Below are positions 45,014-53,896 of a DNA stretch of 64,000 nt, in pieces. The stretch's first letter is position 1; every line of letters starts with the position of its first letter. Both the position numbers and the translations under genes were made by a program. Source of the stretch: Cyclobacteriaceae bacterium (lineage in GTDB: Bacteria > Bacteroidota > Bacteroidia > Cytophagales > Cyclobacteriaceae). The notes under the pieces are model-generated. The model ran no database searches and had not been told where the DNA came from. It worked only from the letters and a program-made list of their open reading frames with translations. The stretch is from assembly GCA_016786495.1 (NCBI GenBank), contig JAEUUJ010000076.1:16083-80082 (forward strand), written 5' to 3'.

Positions 45014-45481
45014 TTAATCTTCCTTACGCCAATCGAATACGTATTTGTGGTCAAATTCAACCTCAAATTTTGCTAATAAGCTCAGGTACTCTTCACGAAA
45101 GGTCAGCTTTCTATGATGGTGTTTTTGATTCATGATGTATTTCACAACAGAATCTATTTGTGAATAACCATAGGAGAATGCGCCATACCCTTCCTGCCAG
45201 CTAAATTTAGTTGAGGTGAAATTTTTCGATCTGATAAATTCTGTGGATGCTTTTTTGACTTCTCTGACCAGATCCGACAGGCAGCAGGACGGCTTCATGT
45301 TTATGAATATGTGGATGTGATCAGGCATTCCATTAATTGCCAGGACTTTCTGTTCTTTATTTCTGATGATTCCGGAAATGTACTTATAGAGGTCATCTTC
45401 CCAGGATGCGTGAATAGTACACGCACGATTCTGTACCGCAAAAACTACCTGGATGTATAGTTGAGAAAATGTTCCTGCCAT
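45014..45481 (-). CDS. IS200-type Y1 transposase (RAYT/TnpA-like)
   Basis: A 155-residue HUH endonuclease. The HUH motif is HIH at residues 55-57 (PDHIHIFI), and the catalytic Tyr115 lies in YIMNQ (Y-x-x-x-Q as in TnpA of IS608), followed by HHH. Single-domain Y1 transposases cut single-stranded DNA at hairpins. It sits directly beside the palindromic array, so it is likely the enzyme of this element, as RAYT proteins are for REP sequences in Proteobacteria. I see no insertion-sequence terminal pair or TnpB gene. Start ATG at 45481. Confidence 0.9.
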   Translation of the reverse strand: MAGTFSQLYIQVVFAVQNRACTIHASWEDDLYKYISGIIRNKEQKVLAINGMPDHIHIFINMKPSCCLSDLVREVKKASTEFIRSKNFTSTKFSWQEGYGAFSYGYSQIDSVVKYIMNQKHHHRKLTFREEYLSLLAKFEVEFDHKYVFDWRKED

Positions 45482-45554
45482 AGTGGGAAAGGGTAAATTA
45501 AGATTTCAGAGATTGTTATTCAATCTTCTATCTTTGATTTCTCGTTACTCCGAT

Positions 45555-47069
45555 ATGAGATTACTACTTATTACACTGGTTTTCATCCTCGCCTGCTCAT
45601 CTCCCAAAAATGAAATCCCGGTTGCGGAGAAGGATTTTTGCTCCAGCATTCACCGGAACGACTCATTAAGCCTGACCGGTGCGCTGACGCCTGTATCAGA
45701 CTCCATGAAAACAAAGAGTGGAGTGTATGTGCTTGAAGACGGAGGTGGATCGCTTGTAGCACGCGCCTGGCTCGCGGAGTATGCCGAAAAGACCATCGAC
45801 ATTCAATACTTTATCTTTTCCCCCGACAACGTGGGCTTGATTGCATGCGATTATCTGGTTCGGGCGGCAGACCGGGGCGTGAAGGTGCGGCTGCTCGTAG
45901 ACGATGTGATGGTGGACGCAGGTATCCATGAAATTCTGACGCTCGATTCGCACAAGAACATCGATATTAAAATCTATAATCCAGGCGTTAATCTGGGTAA
46001 GAATATTTTGTCGAAGGTAAAGAAGTTTTCTTCCGACTTTAAGGGCGCCAACCAGCGCATGCATAACAAAACGTTTATTGTTGACGGGAAGGTATGCATC
46101 ACGGGCGGTCGCAATATTGCCGATGAATATTTTGATTATGATCATGCGTACAATTTTCGCGACCGGGATGTCATGCTCCTGGGTAACGTAAATGCCGATA
46201 TCGCGAAGTCGTTTGAGGACTTCTGGACCAGCAAATTAAGCGTTCCGGTTACAGAATTGGTTTCAGAAGAGGAAGCGAATTATGCCGACACTGCACGGTT
46301 CGACCGGTTACATCAATACGCATGCAATCCGGAAAACTTCTGGCCGCAGGTTCGCGAGCGCATTCAAAATCTGCACAAGGGATTTGAGGGACTTCAGGCC
46401 CATTTGGTTTGGCTTGACGATGTACACTTTGTTTCGGATGCTCCGGGGAAAAATGATGATGCCGGCTTGGGTGGCGGTGGCGTGAGCACGGATACACTCA
46501 TCCAACTGATCAAAAAAGCAAAGCGCTCGGTGGATATTCAGTCGCCCTACCTGATCACATCCGACCTTGGAAAGAAACTCCTGAAAGAGGCGGTTGACCG
46601 GGGTGTGAAGATTCGCATTCTCACCAACAGCATGGCCTCAACCGACAACATGGAAGCATTTAGCGGGTACAAGCGCGACCGCGAGAAGTTATTGGCGACT
46701 GGTGTCCGGATTTTCGAGTTCCGCCCGGATGCAAAAGAACGGTACGAGGTTATGACCGGAGCGCTCCAGGAGAAACTCAACTACACACCCATCTTCGGTT
46801 TGCACGCCAAGTCGATGGTGATTGATGGCGAGATCGTGGTGATCGGAACATTTAATCTCGATCCGCGCAGTGCAAACCTGAATACCGAGTGTGTTACGAT
46901 TATCCGATCCGCGAAGGTTGCCGCGGGTGTGCTCGAGGGAATGGAAACGGAGTTTACGCCTGACAATTCCTGGGAGACGACTACAACATTCAATCCAGAT
47001 TCGGTTGCATCACGCAACAAGCGCCTGAAAACCTGGTCGGTCCGGATGATTCCGAAAGACATATTGTAG
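45555..47069 (+). CDS. Phospholipase D-type lipoprotein, cardiolipin synthase-like
   Basis: I chose the ATG at 45555, which starts a lipoprotein signal (LLLITLVFILAC); the earlier frame at 45483 adds 24 unrelated residues. The 504-residue protein has two HxK(x4)D motifs: HNKTFIVDGKVCITGG and HAKSMVIDGEIVVIGT, each followed by the usual N and S residues. Family members make cardiolipin or cleave phosphodiesters, and the lipid anchor puts it in the periplasm. A small gene encoding the isolated PLDc_N-like membrane segment follows 86 bases downstream. Confidence 0.9.
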   Translation: MRLLLITLVFILACSSPKNEIPVAEKDFCSSIHRNDSLSLTGALTPVSDSMKTKSGVYVLEDGGGSLVARAWLAEYAEKTIDIQYFIFSPDNVGLIACDYLVRAADRGVKVRLLVDDVMVDAGIHEILTLDSHKNIDIKIYNPGVNLGKNILSKVKKFSSDFKGANQRMHNKTFIVDGKVCITGGRNIADEYFDYDHAYNFRDRDVMLLGNVNADIAKSFEDFWTSKLSVPVTELVSEEEANYADTARFDRLHQYACNPENFWPQVRERIQNLHKGFEGLQAHLVWLDDVHFVSDAPGKNDDAGLGGGGVSTDTLIQLIKKAKRSVDIQSPYLITSDLGKKLLKEAVDRGVKIRILTNSMASTDNMEAFSGYKRDREKLLATGVRIFEFRPDAKERYEVMTGALQEKLNYTPIFGLHAKSMVIDGEIVVIGTFNLDPRSANLNTECVTIIRSAKVAAGVLEGMETEFTPDNSWETTTTFNPDSVASRNKRLKTWSVRMIPKDIL

Positions 47070-47155
47070 TGTTTCTCGTCAGTGTCCGTTATAATACGCT
47101 ATTTGTATAATCAGCAGGACAAACTTTTGAAATAAACCTGCATATTTGCAGGTTA

Positions 47156-47362
47156 ATGGCAGTACTTCTCGTTTCTATTTTTTTATTGGCAGTTCATCTT
47201 GTTTTGGCCGGCAACCGCCTGACAGACTTATTCACCAAAAGCCGGAGGAACAACAAGTTCCAATGGATGATGATTATCCTCCTCGTGCCCTTTATTGGTG
47301 TAGTGGCGTATAACCTGACCATGCGGAGGCAGAAGGCTTCCCGGAAGACACTGTTATTCTAA
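47156..47362 (+). CDS. Small PLDc_N-like membrane protein
   Basis: A 68-residue protein with two membrane segments (about residues 2-18 and 36-55) and a basic loop between (TKSRRNNKFQW). The QWMMIILLVPFIGVVAYNLT stretch resembles PLDc_N, the N-terminal membrane domain of cardiolipin synthases, which here is a separate protein. A CCTGCATATTTGCAGG hairpin (47139-47154) lies directly before the ATG. It may be cotranscribed with the preceding phospholipase D gene. Function is inferred only from this resemblance. Confidence 0.65.
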   Translation: MAVLLVSIFLLAVHLVLAGNRLTDLFTKSRRNNKFQWMMIILLVPFIGVVAYNLTMRRQKASRKTLLF

Positions 47363-47374
47363 CCGGTAGTCCGC

Positions 47375-47836
47375 TCAGTTAAAATGGTATAGGAACACCA
47401 GAATCGCGTTGAACGCGGGCTTGGCGTTGTCTTTAATCTCCAGCGTAACATCAACCTCAAATTTCGTAACGCCCCGTAAGTTTACAATGGAGTGAAGCTT
47501 GGCGCGCATGCGTACTTCGCTGTTCACGAGTACAGGTTGATTGAACTTCAGACTGGATATTCCGTAATTGATCATCATTTTCACATTGCGGAATTCGGCA
47601 ATCTGATCCCACAAATGCGGAACGAGCGACAGCGTGAGGTACCCATGTGCGATGGTGCTCTTAAATGCAGTCTCCGTTTCCGCGCGCTTCGGATCGGTAT
47701 GAATCCATTGATGATCCAGTGTTGCATCGGCAAACATATTGATCTGCTCCTGGCTGATTTTCAGGTAGCCGGATACGCCAAGTTCTTTACCTTTGTATGT
47801 TTCAAATTCTTCGTAGCTGCTGATCAGGAGGGGCAT
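47375..47836 (-). CDS. MaoC-like (R)-specific enoyl-CoA hydratase
   Basis: I chose the ATG at 47836, giving 153 residues; the upstream ATG at 47899 would overlap the neighbouring gene and add a non-family start. The hydratase-2 motif DATLDHQWIHTDP (about residues 36-48) includes the catalytic Asp and His, followed by STIAHGYLTLSL. Such single-domain hydratases act on trans-2-enoyl-CoA or related substrates; there is no lipid gene next to it. It is divergent from the YdeI-like gene. Confidence 0.9.
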   Translation of the reverse strand: MPLLISSYEEFETYKGKELGVSGYLKISQEQINMFADATLDHQWIHTDPKRAETETAFKSTIAHGYLTLSLVPHLWDQIAEFRNVKMMINYGISSLKFNQPVLVNSEVRMRAKLHSIVNLRGVTKFEVDVTLEIKDNAKPAFNAILVFLYHFN

Positions 47837-47892
47837 GGGGTTCTGGGTTTGCACTAAAATAGTGAAATTTGAATTGGATAGGTTTACCGGCA

Positions 47893-48378
47893 ATGGCAAA
47901 AAAACAAAGCTTTACATTCGAATCCCGCCTGACGGAATACAAGGAGATGCTTGTTTCTACGGTGGTGGAAATACCGGCAGAAGTAGTAAAAAAGCTCCCG
48001 GCCGGAAGAGTACGGGTAGAGGGAAAGTTCAACAGCGTTTCATTCAATCTGGCCATCCAGTCGAAAAAGAACGGCCCCAAATACCTGAGCGTCAGTCAGG
48101 CCATGCGCAGGGCAGCCGGGGTAAAACCAAACGACAAGGTGAAAGTAAGTTTCACGATCGTTGATCCCGATAAGCTTGATCTGCCCGAAGAGATGGAGGC
48201 GGTACTGGCCCAGGATGATGAAGGGGCAAAGAAATGGAACAAACTTACGGTGGGCCTGCAACGCAGCCTGGTGCACTATATCAACAGTTCCAAAAATGTT
48301 GATGTCCGGATCGAGCGGGCTCTGTTCCTGATCAACAAGGTAAAATCCGGTGCGTACGACAAGCGGATGAAGGACTGA
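47893..48378 (+). CDS. YdeI/DUF1905-type protein
   Basis: I chose the ATG at 47893, giving 161 residues; a frame beginning at 47869 adds eight residues. Strand-rich sequence fits DUF1905, with VEGKFNSVSFNLAIQ and the C-terminal helical segment WNKLTVGLQRSLVHYI of the YdeI-like repeat that follows it in other family members. This family's molecular role is not settled, although E. coli YdeI is linked to envelope stress. The stop codon TGA overlaps the next gene's ATG by one base, so translation is coupled. Confidence 0.8.
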   Translation: MAKKQSFTFESRLTEYKEMLVSTVVEIPAEVVKKLPAGRVRVEGKFNSVSFNLAIQSKKNGPKYLSVSQAMRRAAGVKPNDKVKVSFTIVDPDKLDLPEEMEAVLAQDDEGAKKWNKLTVGLQRSLVHYINSSKNVDVRIERALFLINKVKSGAYDKRMKD

Positions 48379-48782
48379 TGGGTACCATTACAAAAGACAT
48401 ACCGGCCATTAAACCTGAGGTAGATGCAGACGTGCTGGCGTCAATCGATCCGAATGCCCTTACCGATTCGTATGTGTATGTACATTGTCACTATCACAAC
48501 CTATACGATGAAATGTTTATCCGCATTTGGCGATCCACGTTTTTGATCGATCGTGTTTCCGGTTCGCGTGCCAAACTTGTTCATGCCGAGAACATTTCCT
48601 ATGCACCGGTTTGGACGTACATCCCCGGCAAGCAACTGTACACCTTCTTGCTGATATTCTCGGCATTACCGAAGGATTGCAAAGTTTTTGATCTGATGGA
48701 GGATATTCCCCAGGCCGGAGGATTTTTCGTTTCGGGTATCAGCCGCAACGAGCAGGACGTCTATCATGTTACCATTGAGTAA
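48378..48782 (+). CDS. Conserved protein of unknown function
   Basis: A 134-residue protein whose start overlaps the YdeI-like stop by one base (TGATG). It contains the pattern VYVHCHYHNLYDEMFIRIW and a second strand-rich segment, suggesting a compact alpha-beta fold, but I do not recognise the family. A signal peptide and membrane segments are absent, so it is probably cytoplasmic. The hrpB gene follows after 36 bases, and the three appear to form an operon. Confidence 0.65.
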   Translation: MGTITKDIPAIKPEVDADVLASIDPNALTDSYVYVHCHYHNLYDEMFIRIWRSTFLIDRVSGSRAKLVHAENISYAPVWTYIPGKQLYTFLLIFSALPKDCKVFDLMEDIPQAGGFFVSGISRNEQDVYHVTIE

Positions 48783-48818
48783 TCCTGACAAACCGTATCT
48801 TTCAACCCTGAACCTGTT

Positions 48819-51284
48819 TTGACTTACCCTGTTCTCGATATTGTTCCTGCCCTGAAGGAAAAACTGTTAACACACCCAACGGTAGTTCTTCAGGCTCCGC
48901 CCGGAGCGGGAAAGAGTACTATTCTTCCGCTGGAACTTTTGAATGAGCCATGGCTCGAAGGCAGGAAGATTGTCATGCTTGAGCCCCGCAGGCTTGCTGC
49001 CCGTTCGGTTGCCATGCGCATGGCGAGTTTGCGGGAAGAAGATGCCGGGCAAACAATCGGCTATCGCGTCCGGTTCGAAAACAAAGTCAGCGCAAAAACA
49101 CAAATCGAAGTCGTGACGGAAGGTATTCTCACACGCATGATTCAGTCCGACAATGCACTGGAAGGTGTGGGCATGGTGATCTTCGATGAATTTCATGAAC
49201 GCAGTCTGCAGGCCGACCTCGCGCTTGCGCTGGCTCTTCAGGTTCAGAGTGTGCTCAGGACTGACCTTCGGATATTGATCATGTCGGCAACATTGGAAAG
49301 TGAATTGCTGTCAGAAAAATTAACTGCTCCGGTACTGACCAGTTCCGGCCGCCAGTACCCGGTAACCCTTGTTCATGCTCCTGCAGATAAGGATGTCCAA
49401 CTGGCCCAGGCGGTGAGCGGAACGATTATCAAAGCCTTGCGTGAGCAGCGTGGCGACATCCTTGTGTTTCTTCCCGGAGCGGGCGAGATTAACCGGGTTG
49501 AGCAAAATCTTGCCGAAGCTAGTGTTTCAGCAGTGGTTACACCGTTGTATGGCGATCTGCCTTTTAAGCAACAACAGGAAGCAATCCTTCCTGATAAAAA
49601 TGGCGCGCGGAAAATTGTACTGGCTACGTCCATTGCCGAAACCTCATTAACCATTGAGGGAATTACTACTGTAATTGATAGTGGCTATGCACGTGTTCCG
49701 CGCTTTGATCCGCGCAGCGGACTTACCCGACTTGAGACGATTCGCGTGACGAAAGATGCTGCTGACCAGCGTGCAGGTCGCGCGGGCCGTTTAGGCCCCG
49801 GAGTCTGTTATCGGTTGTGGTCACTAGCCGAGGAACGCCACCTTCAGCCCGCGCGTAAACCGGAAATCCTCGAAGCTGATTTAACAACGCTCGTACTTGA
49901 GCTTGCGCAGTGGGGTATTGATGATCCCGAACAACTGGATTGGATCACGAAACCACCGGGTGGTGCGATCAGTCAGGCGAAAGAACTTTTGCATGCGCTG
50001 GATGCGCTCAACGATAACAGAATAACGACCCGCGGAAAAGAAATGTTACGACTGCCCACGCATCCGCGGATTGCGCACATGCTGCTGGCAACGGATGATA
50101 AAGCACTTGCTGCGGATGTTGCTTCACTTCTCGAAGAACGGGATCCGCTTCCGCGCGAAAGCGGAAGTGATTTGAGTTTGCGCGTAGAAGTGCTGCGCAA
50201 GTGGCGGACAGGTGAGCGGGTGAATGCCGAACGATCGGTACTCGAACGAATTGAACGCCTCGCATCCGCATGGAGAAAACTGTTCCAGGTTCAGGTTAAC
50301 AATTCAGCTCCTGTTGACGAAGAGATCGGGCGACTGATTACAGAAGCTTACCCCGAACGGGTTGCGTGGCAACAGGAGAAACAGGGATTGCGTTACAAGC
50401 TTGCCAACGGACGGACTGCGTTGTTGCCGCAACACGATCCTTTGATGCGTGAAGAATGGCTGGCAATTGCAGATCTTGATGCCGGAACAAAAGAAGGGAA
50501 GATTTTTCTGGCTGCACCAGTCGACAAGAATTATTTGTTGAAGCAGGCCAGTGAGCAGGAAGTGGTACGATGGGATTCCGAACGCGGTGTGATTGTGGCG
50601 CAAATGGAGAGTCGTATCGGCAATGTCGTGCTGGCTACAAAACCGTTGCAGAAAATTTCCGATGAGTTACGGATAAAAATTCTTTGTGAGGCCCTTCGGC
50701 AGGAGGGTTTGAGGTTGCTCAACTGGTCAGAGGCGAATTCACAATGGCAGTCGCGCGTACTCAGTCTTAAAATATGGCGTGAGAACGAATCATGGCCGGA
50801 TGTGCATGACGACATGTTGCTGAACACGGCTGAGACATGGCTTGCGCCTTTTCTAGGTACAGCCACCAAACGTTCGGATCTTCAGCGCCTGGATGTTCAG
50901 CCCATGCTTGATGCTATTTTGTCGTGGGATCAACAACATATACTAACCAAACTTGCGCCAATCAAATTGCAGGTGCCAAGCGGCTCGCAAATTACCGTTC
51001 AATATTTTAGCGATGGCGCACCACCGGTGATGGAAGTACGCCTTCAGGAGATGTTCGGATTGCCGGAGACACCTGTGGTCAACGAAGGACGGACGAAGGT
51101 TTTATTGCATTTGCTGTCGCCCGGATATAAACCGGTTCAGGTAACACAGGATTTAAGCAGTTTCTGGCATACAACGTATCACGAAGTTCGCAAAGAGCTA
51201 CGCATGCGCTATCCGAAACACCATTGGCCGGAAGACCCGTGGACGGCTGAAGCCGTGCGGGGTGCGAAACGCAGAAGCCAGTAA
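48819..51284 (+). CDS. hrpB: ATP-dependent helicase HrpB
   Basis: An 821-residue DExH-box helicase starting at TTG (48819); the first methionine codon is later and would remove the conserved beginning. Walker A APPGAGKST (26-34), DEFH (123-126), motif III SATLES, and motif VI DQRAGRAGRLG are clear. The C-terminal part has the HrpB-specific domains, ending PKHHWPEDPWTAE. HrpB relatives remodel RNA or ribonucleoproteins; its role in Bacteroidota has not been established. It is third in an apparent operon. Confidence 0.93.
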   Translation: MTYPVLDIVPALKEKLLTHPTVVLQAPPGAGKSTILPLELLNEPWLEGRKIVMLEPRRLAARSVAMRMASLREEDAGQTIGYRVRFENKVSAKTQIEVVTEGILTRMIQSDNALEGVGMVIFDEFHERSLQADLALALALQVQSVLRTDLRILIMSATLESELLSEKLTAPVLTSSGRQYPVTLVHAPADKDVQLAQAVSGTIIKALREQRGDILVFLPGAGEINRVEQNLAEASVSAVVTPLYGDLPFKQQQEAILPDKNGARKIVLATSIAETSLTIEGITTVIDSGYARVPRFDPRSGLTRLETIRVTKDAADQRAGRAGRLGPGVCYRLWSLAEERHLQPARKPEILEADLTTLVLELAQWGIDDPEQLDWITKPPGGAISQAKELLHALDALNDNRITTRGKEMLRLPTHPRIAHMLLATDDKALAADVASLLEERDPLPRESGSDLSLRVEVLRKWRTGERVNAERSVLERIERLASAWRKLFQVQVNNSAPVDEEIGRLITEAYPERVAWQQEKQGLRYKLANGRTALLPQHDPLMREEWLAIADLDAGTKEGKIFLAAPVDKNYLLKQASEQEVVRWDSERGVIVAQMESRIGNVVLATKPLQKISDELRIKILCEALRQEGLRLLNWSEANSQWQSRVLSLKIWRENESWPDVHDDMLLNTAETWLAPFLGTATKRSDLQRLDVQPMLDAILSWDQQHILTKLAPIKLQVPSGSQITVQYFSDGAPPVMEVRLQEMFGLPETPVVNEGRTKVLLHLLSPGYKPVQVTQDLSSFWHTTYHEVRKELRMRYPKHHWPEDPWTAEAVRGAKRRSQ

Positions 51285-51438
51285 TGGCGATGGGCTGGCA
51301 ATTTTTGCGTATCTTTAATTACATTTTCCAAGAGGATTTAGACGACCAGACAGTTCAAATTCATTCCTGCGAGAATTTACAACATGGCCCTTTCCGTGTT
51401 GGGCTATTGTTTCATCTGTCTGAGGTAAATCCACATTC

Positions 51439-52503
51439 ATGCGTTCTGTTATTATTGGAACCGGCAGTTGCATCCCGGAGGTCAGGGTACCTAACAGCTC
51501 ATTCAGCGATCACGTATTCTTCGAAAAGGACGGAGAGAAAATTTTCAAAAACATGGCAAGTGTGATTGAAAAATTTCAAACCATAACGGGCATTGCCGAG
51601 AGGCGCTATGCAAAGCCTGACCAGCAGGCATCCGATCTGGGAGCGCTCGCTGCGGAACAGGCAATCGCGAACGCGGGCATCGACCGCGAGACACTCGATT
51701 ATATCATTGTTGCTCACAATTTTGGGGATGTGACGGTCGACTCTAACCGTTCAAGTCTGGTGCCGGCACTGGCCTCGCGCATAAAGGCGATGCTTAAAAT
51801 TTCCAATCCCGATTGTGTGGCGTATGATATTCCGTTTGGATGTCCCGGCTGGCTGGAAGGATTGATTCAGGCCAACTTGTTTATCCGAAGCGGGGAAGCA
51901 AAGCGTTGTTTGGTGATCGGAGCGGAAACGTTGTCGCGTGTAATTGATCCGCACGATAAAGATTCGATGATTTATAGCGATGGCAGCGGTGCCGTGGTGG
52001 TGGAGGGCAGGGACGTTGCTTCGGGCATGATTGCCTGGAAAACACAAACCCATGCGTATGGGTTAACCGAACTTCTGCACATGGGCTCATCGTCATCACC
52101 GTTTATAAAAAATAAAGCCGACTTATACCTGAAAATGAACGGTCGCAGGGTGTATGAGTTTGCGTTGAATCATGTTCCACTGGTGGTAAAAAGTGTATTA
52201 GACAAAGCTGGTACCGGGGTTACGGAGATCAAGCGGATTTTAATTCATCAGGCTAATCATAAAATGGATACGGCTATTGTTGAACGGTTGTTCAAGTTGT
52301 GTGGTGCAGGCAGTATTCCGGAACATATCATGCCGATGACGATCCAATGGCTGGGAAACAGTTCAGTGGCTACGTTGCCAACGTTGCTTGATTTAATTGC
52401 GAAAGGAAAAATGCCGGGCTACGAAGTAGCACCGGGCGATAAGATCATTTTCGCTTCTGTGGGTGCGGGGATGAATATTAACGCGGTTTTATACCAGTTT
52501 TAG
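51439..52503 (+). CDS. 3-oxoacyl-ACP synthase III (KAS III) family protein
   Basis: A 354-residue thiolase-fold enzyme. The catalytic Cys135 is in FGCPGWLEG, His in IHQANHKM and Asn in WLGNSSVATLPTLLD. KAS III starts fatty acid synthesis with acetyl-CoA and malonyl-ACP. This gene is not beside a fab operon, so it may be a specialised paralogue for branched or secondary lipids. It follows hrpB after 154 bases that contain no recognisable element. Confidence 0.92.
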   Translation: MRSVIIGTGSCIPEVRVPNSSFSDHVFFEKDGEKIFKNMASVIEKFQTITGIAERRYAKPDQQASDLGALAAEQAIANAGIDRETLDYIIVAHNFGDVTVDSNRSSLVPALASRIKAMLKISNPDCVAYDIPFGCPGWLEGLIQANLFIRSGEAKRCLVIGAETLSRVIDPHDKDSMIYSDGSGAVVVEGRDVASGMIAWKTQTHAYGLTELLHMGSSSSPFIKNKADLYLKMNGRRVYEFALNHVPLVVKSVLDKAGTGVTEIKRILIHQANHKMDTAIVERLFKLCGAGSIPEHIMPMTIQWLGNSSVATLPTLLDLIAKGKMPGYEVAPGDKIIFASVGAGMNINAVLYQF

Positions 52504-52559
52504 CAACACATTATTCGGAAGATATTGATCAAAAGTCATAACCACATCTTGTTATTGAT

Positions 52560-52567
52560 TATCTTTG
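52560..52567 (+). promoter_or_regulatory. Candidate -7 element for the cold-shock domain gene
   Basis: TATCTTTG fits TAnnTTTG and lies 73 bases before the ATG at 52641, giving a leader of about 65 bases. A matching -33 TTTG at proper spacing was not seen. Confidence 0.4.
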
Positions 52568-52640
52568 CGCACCTTCTGTCTGAACCGGGTTCTGCAGCCT
52601 TTTCCATTCACCAGGTTATAATTTCACGAAACACAAACTA

Positions 52641-53090
52641 ATGGCCAGACCTCAGGAAACGTTCAACAAGAAAGAATTGGAGAAAAAACGTGCTCAAAAG
52701 AAGAAAGAAAAAGAGCAACGCAAGCAAGATCGTAAAGCGAGCGCAAAATCCGGACAAAGTCTGGACGACATGCTGGCCTATGTTGACGAAAACGGTAATC
52801 TGTCGGCTACGCCGCCCGATCCCCTGAAAAAGAAGAATATTAGTGTTAGTGAAATTGTTACCGGTTCACGCAACGAAGGCGGAGCGGTTATTACGGTACA
52901 TAAAGGAAGAGTGTCCTTTTTTGATACTTCTAAAGGTTTTGGCTTTATCATCGACTCCGATAGCGGAGAACGCGTTTTTGTTCACGTAAACGGACTCAAA
53001 ACGGTGATTAAGGAAAATGATATTGTTTCGTTTGAAACAGAACGTGGCCCGAAAGGACTTCAGGCGAGAGACGTAAAGATCATTAAATAA
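52641..53090 (+). CDS. Cold-shock domain protein with a Lys-rich N-terminus
   Basis: A 149-residue protein. The first 45 residues are very basic and likely helical (KKELEKKRAQKKKEKEQRK), an RNA- or DNA-binding tail. A linker follows and then a cold-shock domain with GRVSFFDTSKGFGFIID and ERVFVHVNGL, the two nucleic-acid-binding motifs. It differs from the free-standing 63-residue cold-shock protein next to it. Likely an RNA chaperone. A shared hairpin separates the two convergent genes. Confidence 0.93.
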   Translation: MARPQETFNKKELEKKRAQKKKEKEQRKQDRKASAKSGQSLDDMLAYVDENGNLSATPPDPLKKKNISVSEIVTGSRNEGGAVITVHKGRVSFFDTSKGFGFIIDSDSGERVFVHVNGLKTVIKENDIVSFETERGPKGLQARDVKIIK

Positions 53091-53118
53091 AAAATCCTGA
53101 CGTTTCTCTGTCAGGATT
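53085..53118 (-). terminator. Terminator between the two convergent cold-shock genes
   Basis: AATCCTGAC (53093-53101) and GTCAGGATT (53110-53118) form a nine-base-pair stem with an eight-base loop. On the minus strand it is followed by six T, a strong terminator for the 63-residue gene. On the plus strand the tail is weaker (CTCTT), so it may also stop the other transcript. Confidence 0.8.
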
Positions 53119-53144
53119 CTCTTCAACTATCATTCGGTAATAAA

Positions 53145-53336
53145 TTAGTCTACTAATTTAACGCGAACTGCGTTCATGCCCTTTTTGCCGCGCTCAACTT
53201 CGTATTCAACCTGATCGTTCTCACGGATATCATCGATAAGACCGGATACGTGTACGAATACTTCTTCACCTGAGTCAACTGACTTAATGAATCCAAAACC
53301 TTTGGCTTCATTGAAAAATTTTACTGTTCCTTGCAT
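53145..53336 (-). CDS. Cold-shock protein, CspA family
   Basis: A 63-residue single-domain cold-shock protein. The RNP1-like KGFGFIKS (13-20) and RNP2-like VFVHVSGL (26-33) are intact. It binds single-stranded RNA or DNA and helps translation at low temperature. About 200 bases upstream have no gene and could be the long 5' leader usual for such genes. Confidence 0.97.
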   Translation of the reverse strand: MQGTVKFFNEAKGFGFIKSVDSGEEVFVHVSGLIDDIRENDQVEYEVERGKKGMNAVRVKLVD

Positions 53337-53539
53337 TGTGTTATTTGTTAATAAATTATAATGATTCGCAATGTTGCGTTCAGCAAATCCGGCAGATCAT
53401 GAAATTCTATTCGATTTGGTTCCGGTTGGAACGAGGCGTATGGAATGATGAAAAATGCGGCAGAAACCGCTACGAATTTTTTGAAAACTAATTACGGATG
53501 TAAAAGTACACTTAATAGTGCCGGGTTCCTATTAAACAC

Positions 53540-53878
53540 TCATAAAGTTTCAACAATTGAAACAGAAAGTGTGAAATCACGGTCTAATACGAATTCATAC
53601 GTATGTTGTTGCATCAACTCAGTTGCTTTGTTTGACGTGCCCAGTGCGTGAAACAAGTCGCTTGCGATCACGGAATCCTTGGGTGTAACAATGGATTTAT
53701 TGTTTTGTGTGCGCAAGGTGAACTTCGAACTCCGGCTTTTAGGATCCAGTGCTTTCACTTCGTGCGCGAACAATTTATACGATTGTGGTGCTTGATGCGC
53801 TTCAATCATCATTTTTACAACGGCAGGCCGATACTTGTTCCAAAGCGGTAAATAGGGTGATGTGAATGTTTTATCCAT
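53540..53878 (-). CDS. Protein of unknown function, downstream of the sigma factor gene
   Basis: A 112-residue protein that starts 18 bases downstream of the rpoD stop codon on the same strand. It begins MDKTFTSPYLPLWNKYRP and includes YKLFAHEVKALDPKSRSS and VIASDLFHALGTS, with no motif I can name and no signal peptide. The close spacing suggests cotranscription with the sigma factor. Length and composition look like a genuine protein. Confidence 0.6.
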   Translation of the reverse strand: MDKTFTSPYLPLWNKYRPAVVKMMIEAHQAPQSYKLFAHEVKALDPKSRSSKFTLRTQNNKSIVTPKDSVIASDLFHALGTSNKATELMQQHTYEFVLDRDFTLSVSIVETL

Positions 53879-53896
53879 GGGTACTGTTGGTTTTTG

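Noticed and set aside
51284-51565. A 93-codon plus-strand frame that overlaps the KAS III gene start
   Set aside because: It shares most of its length with the KAS III gene in another frame and has no recognisable features.
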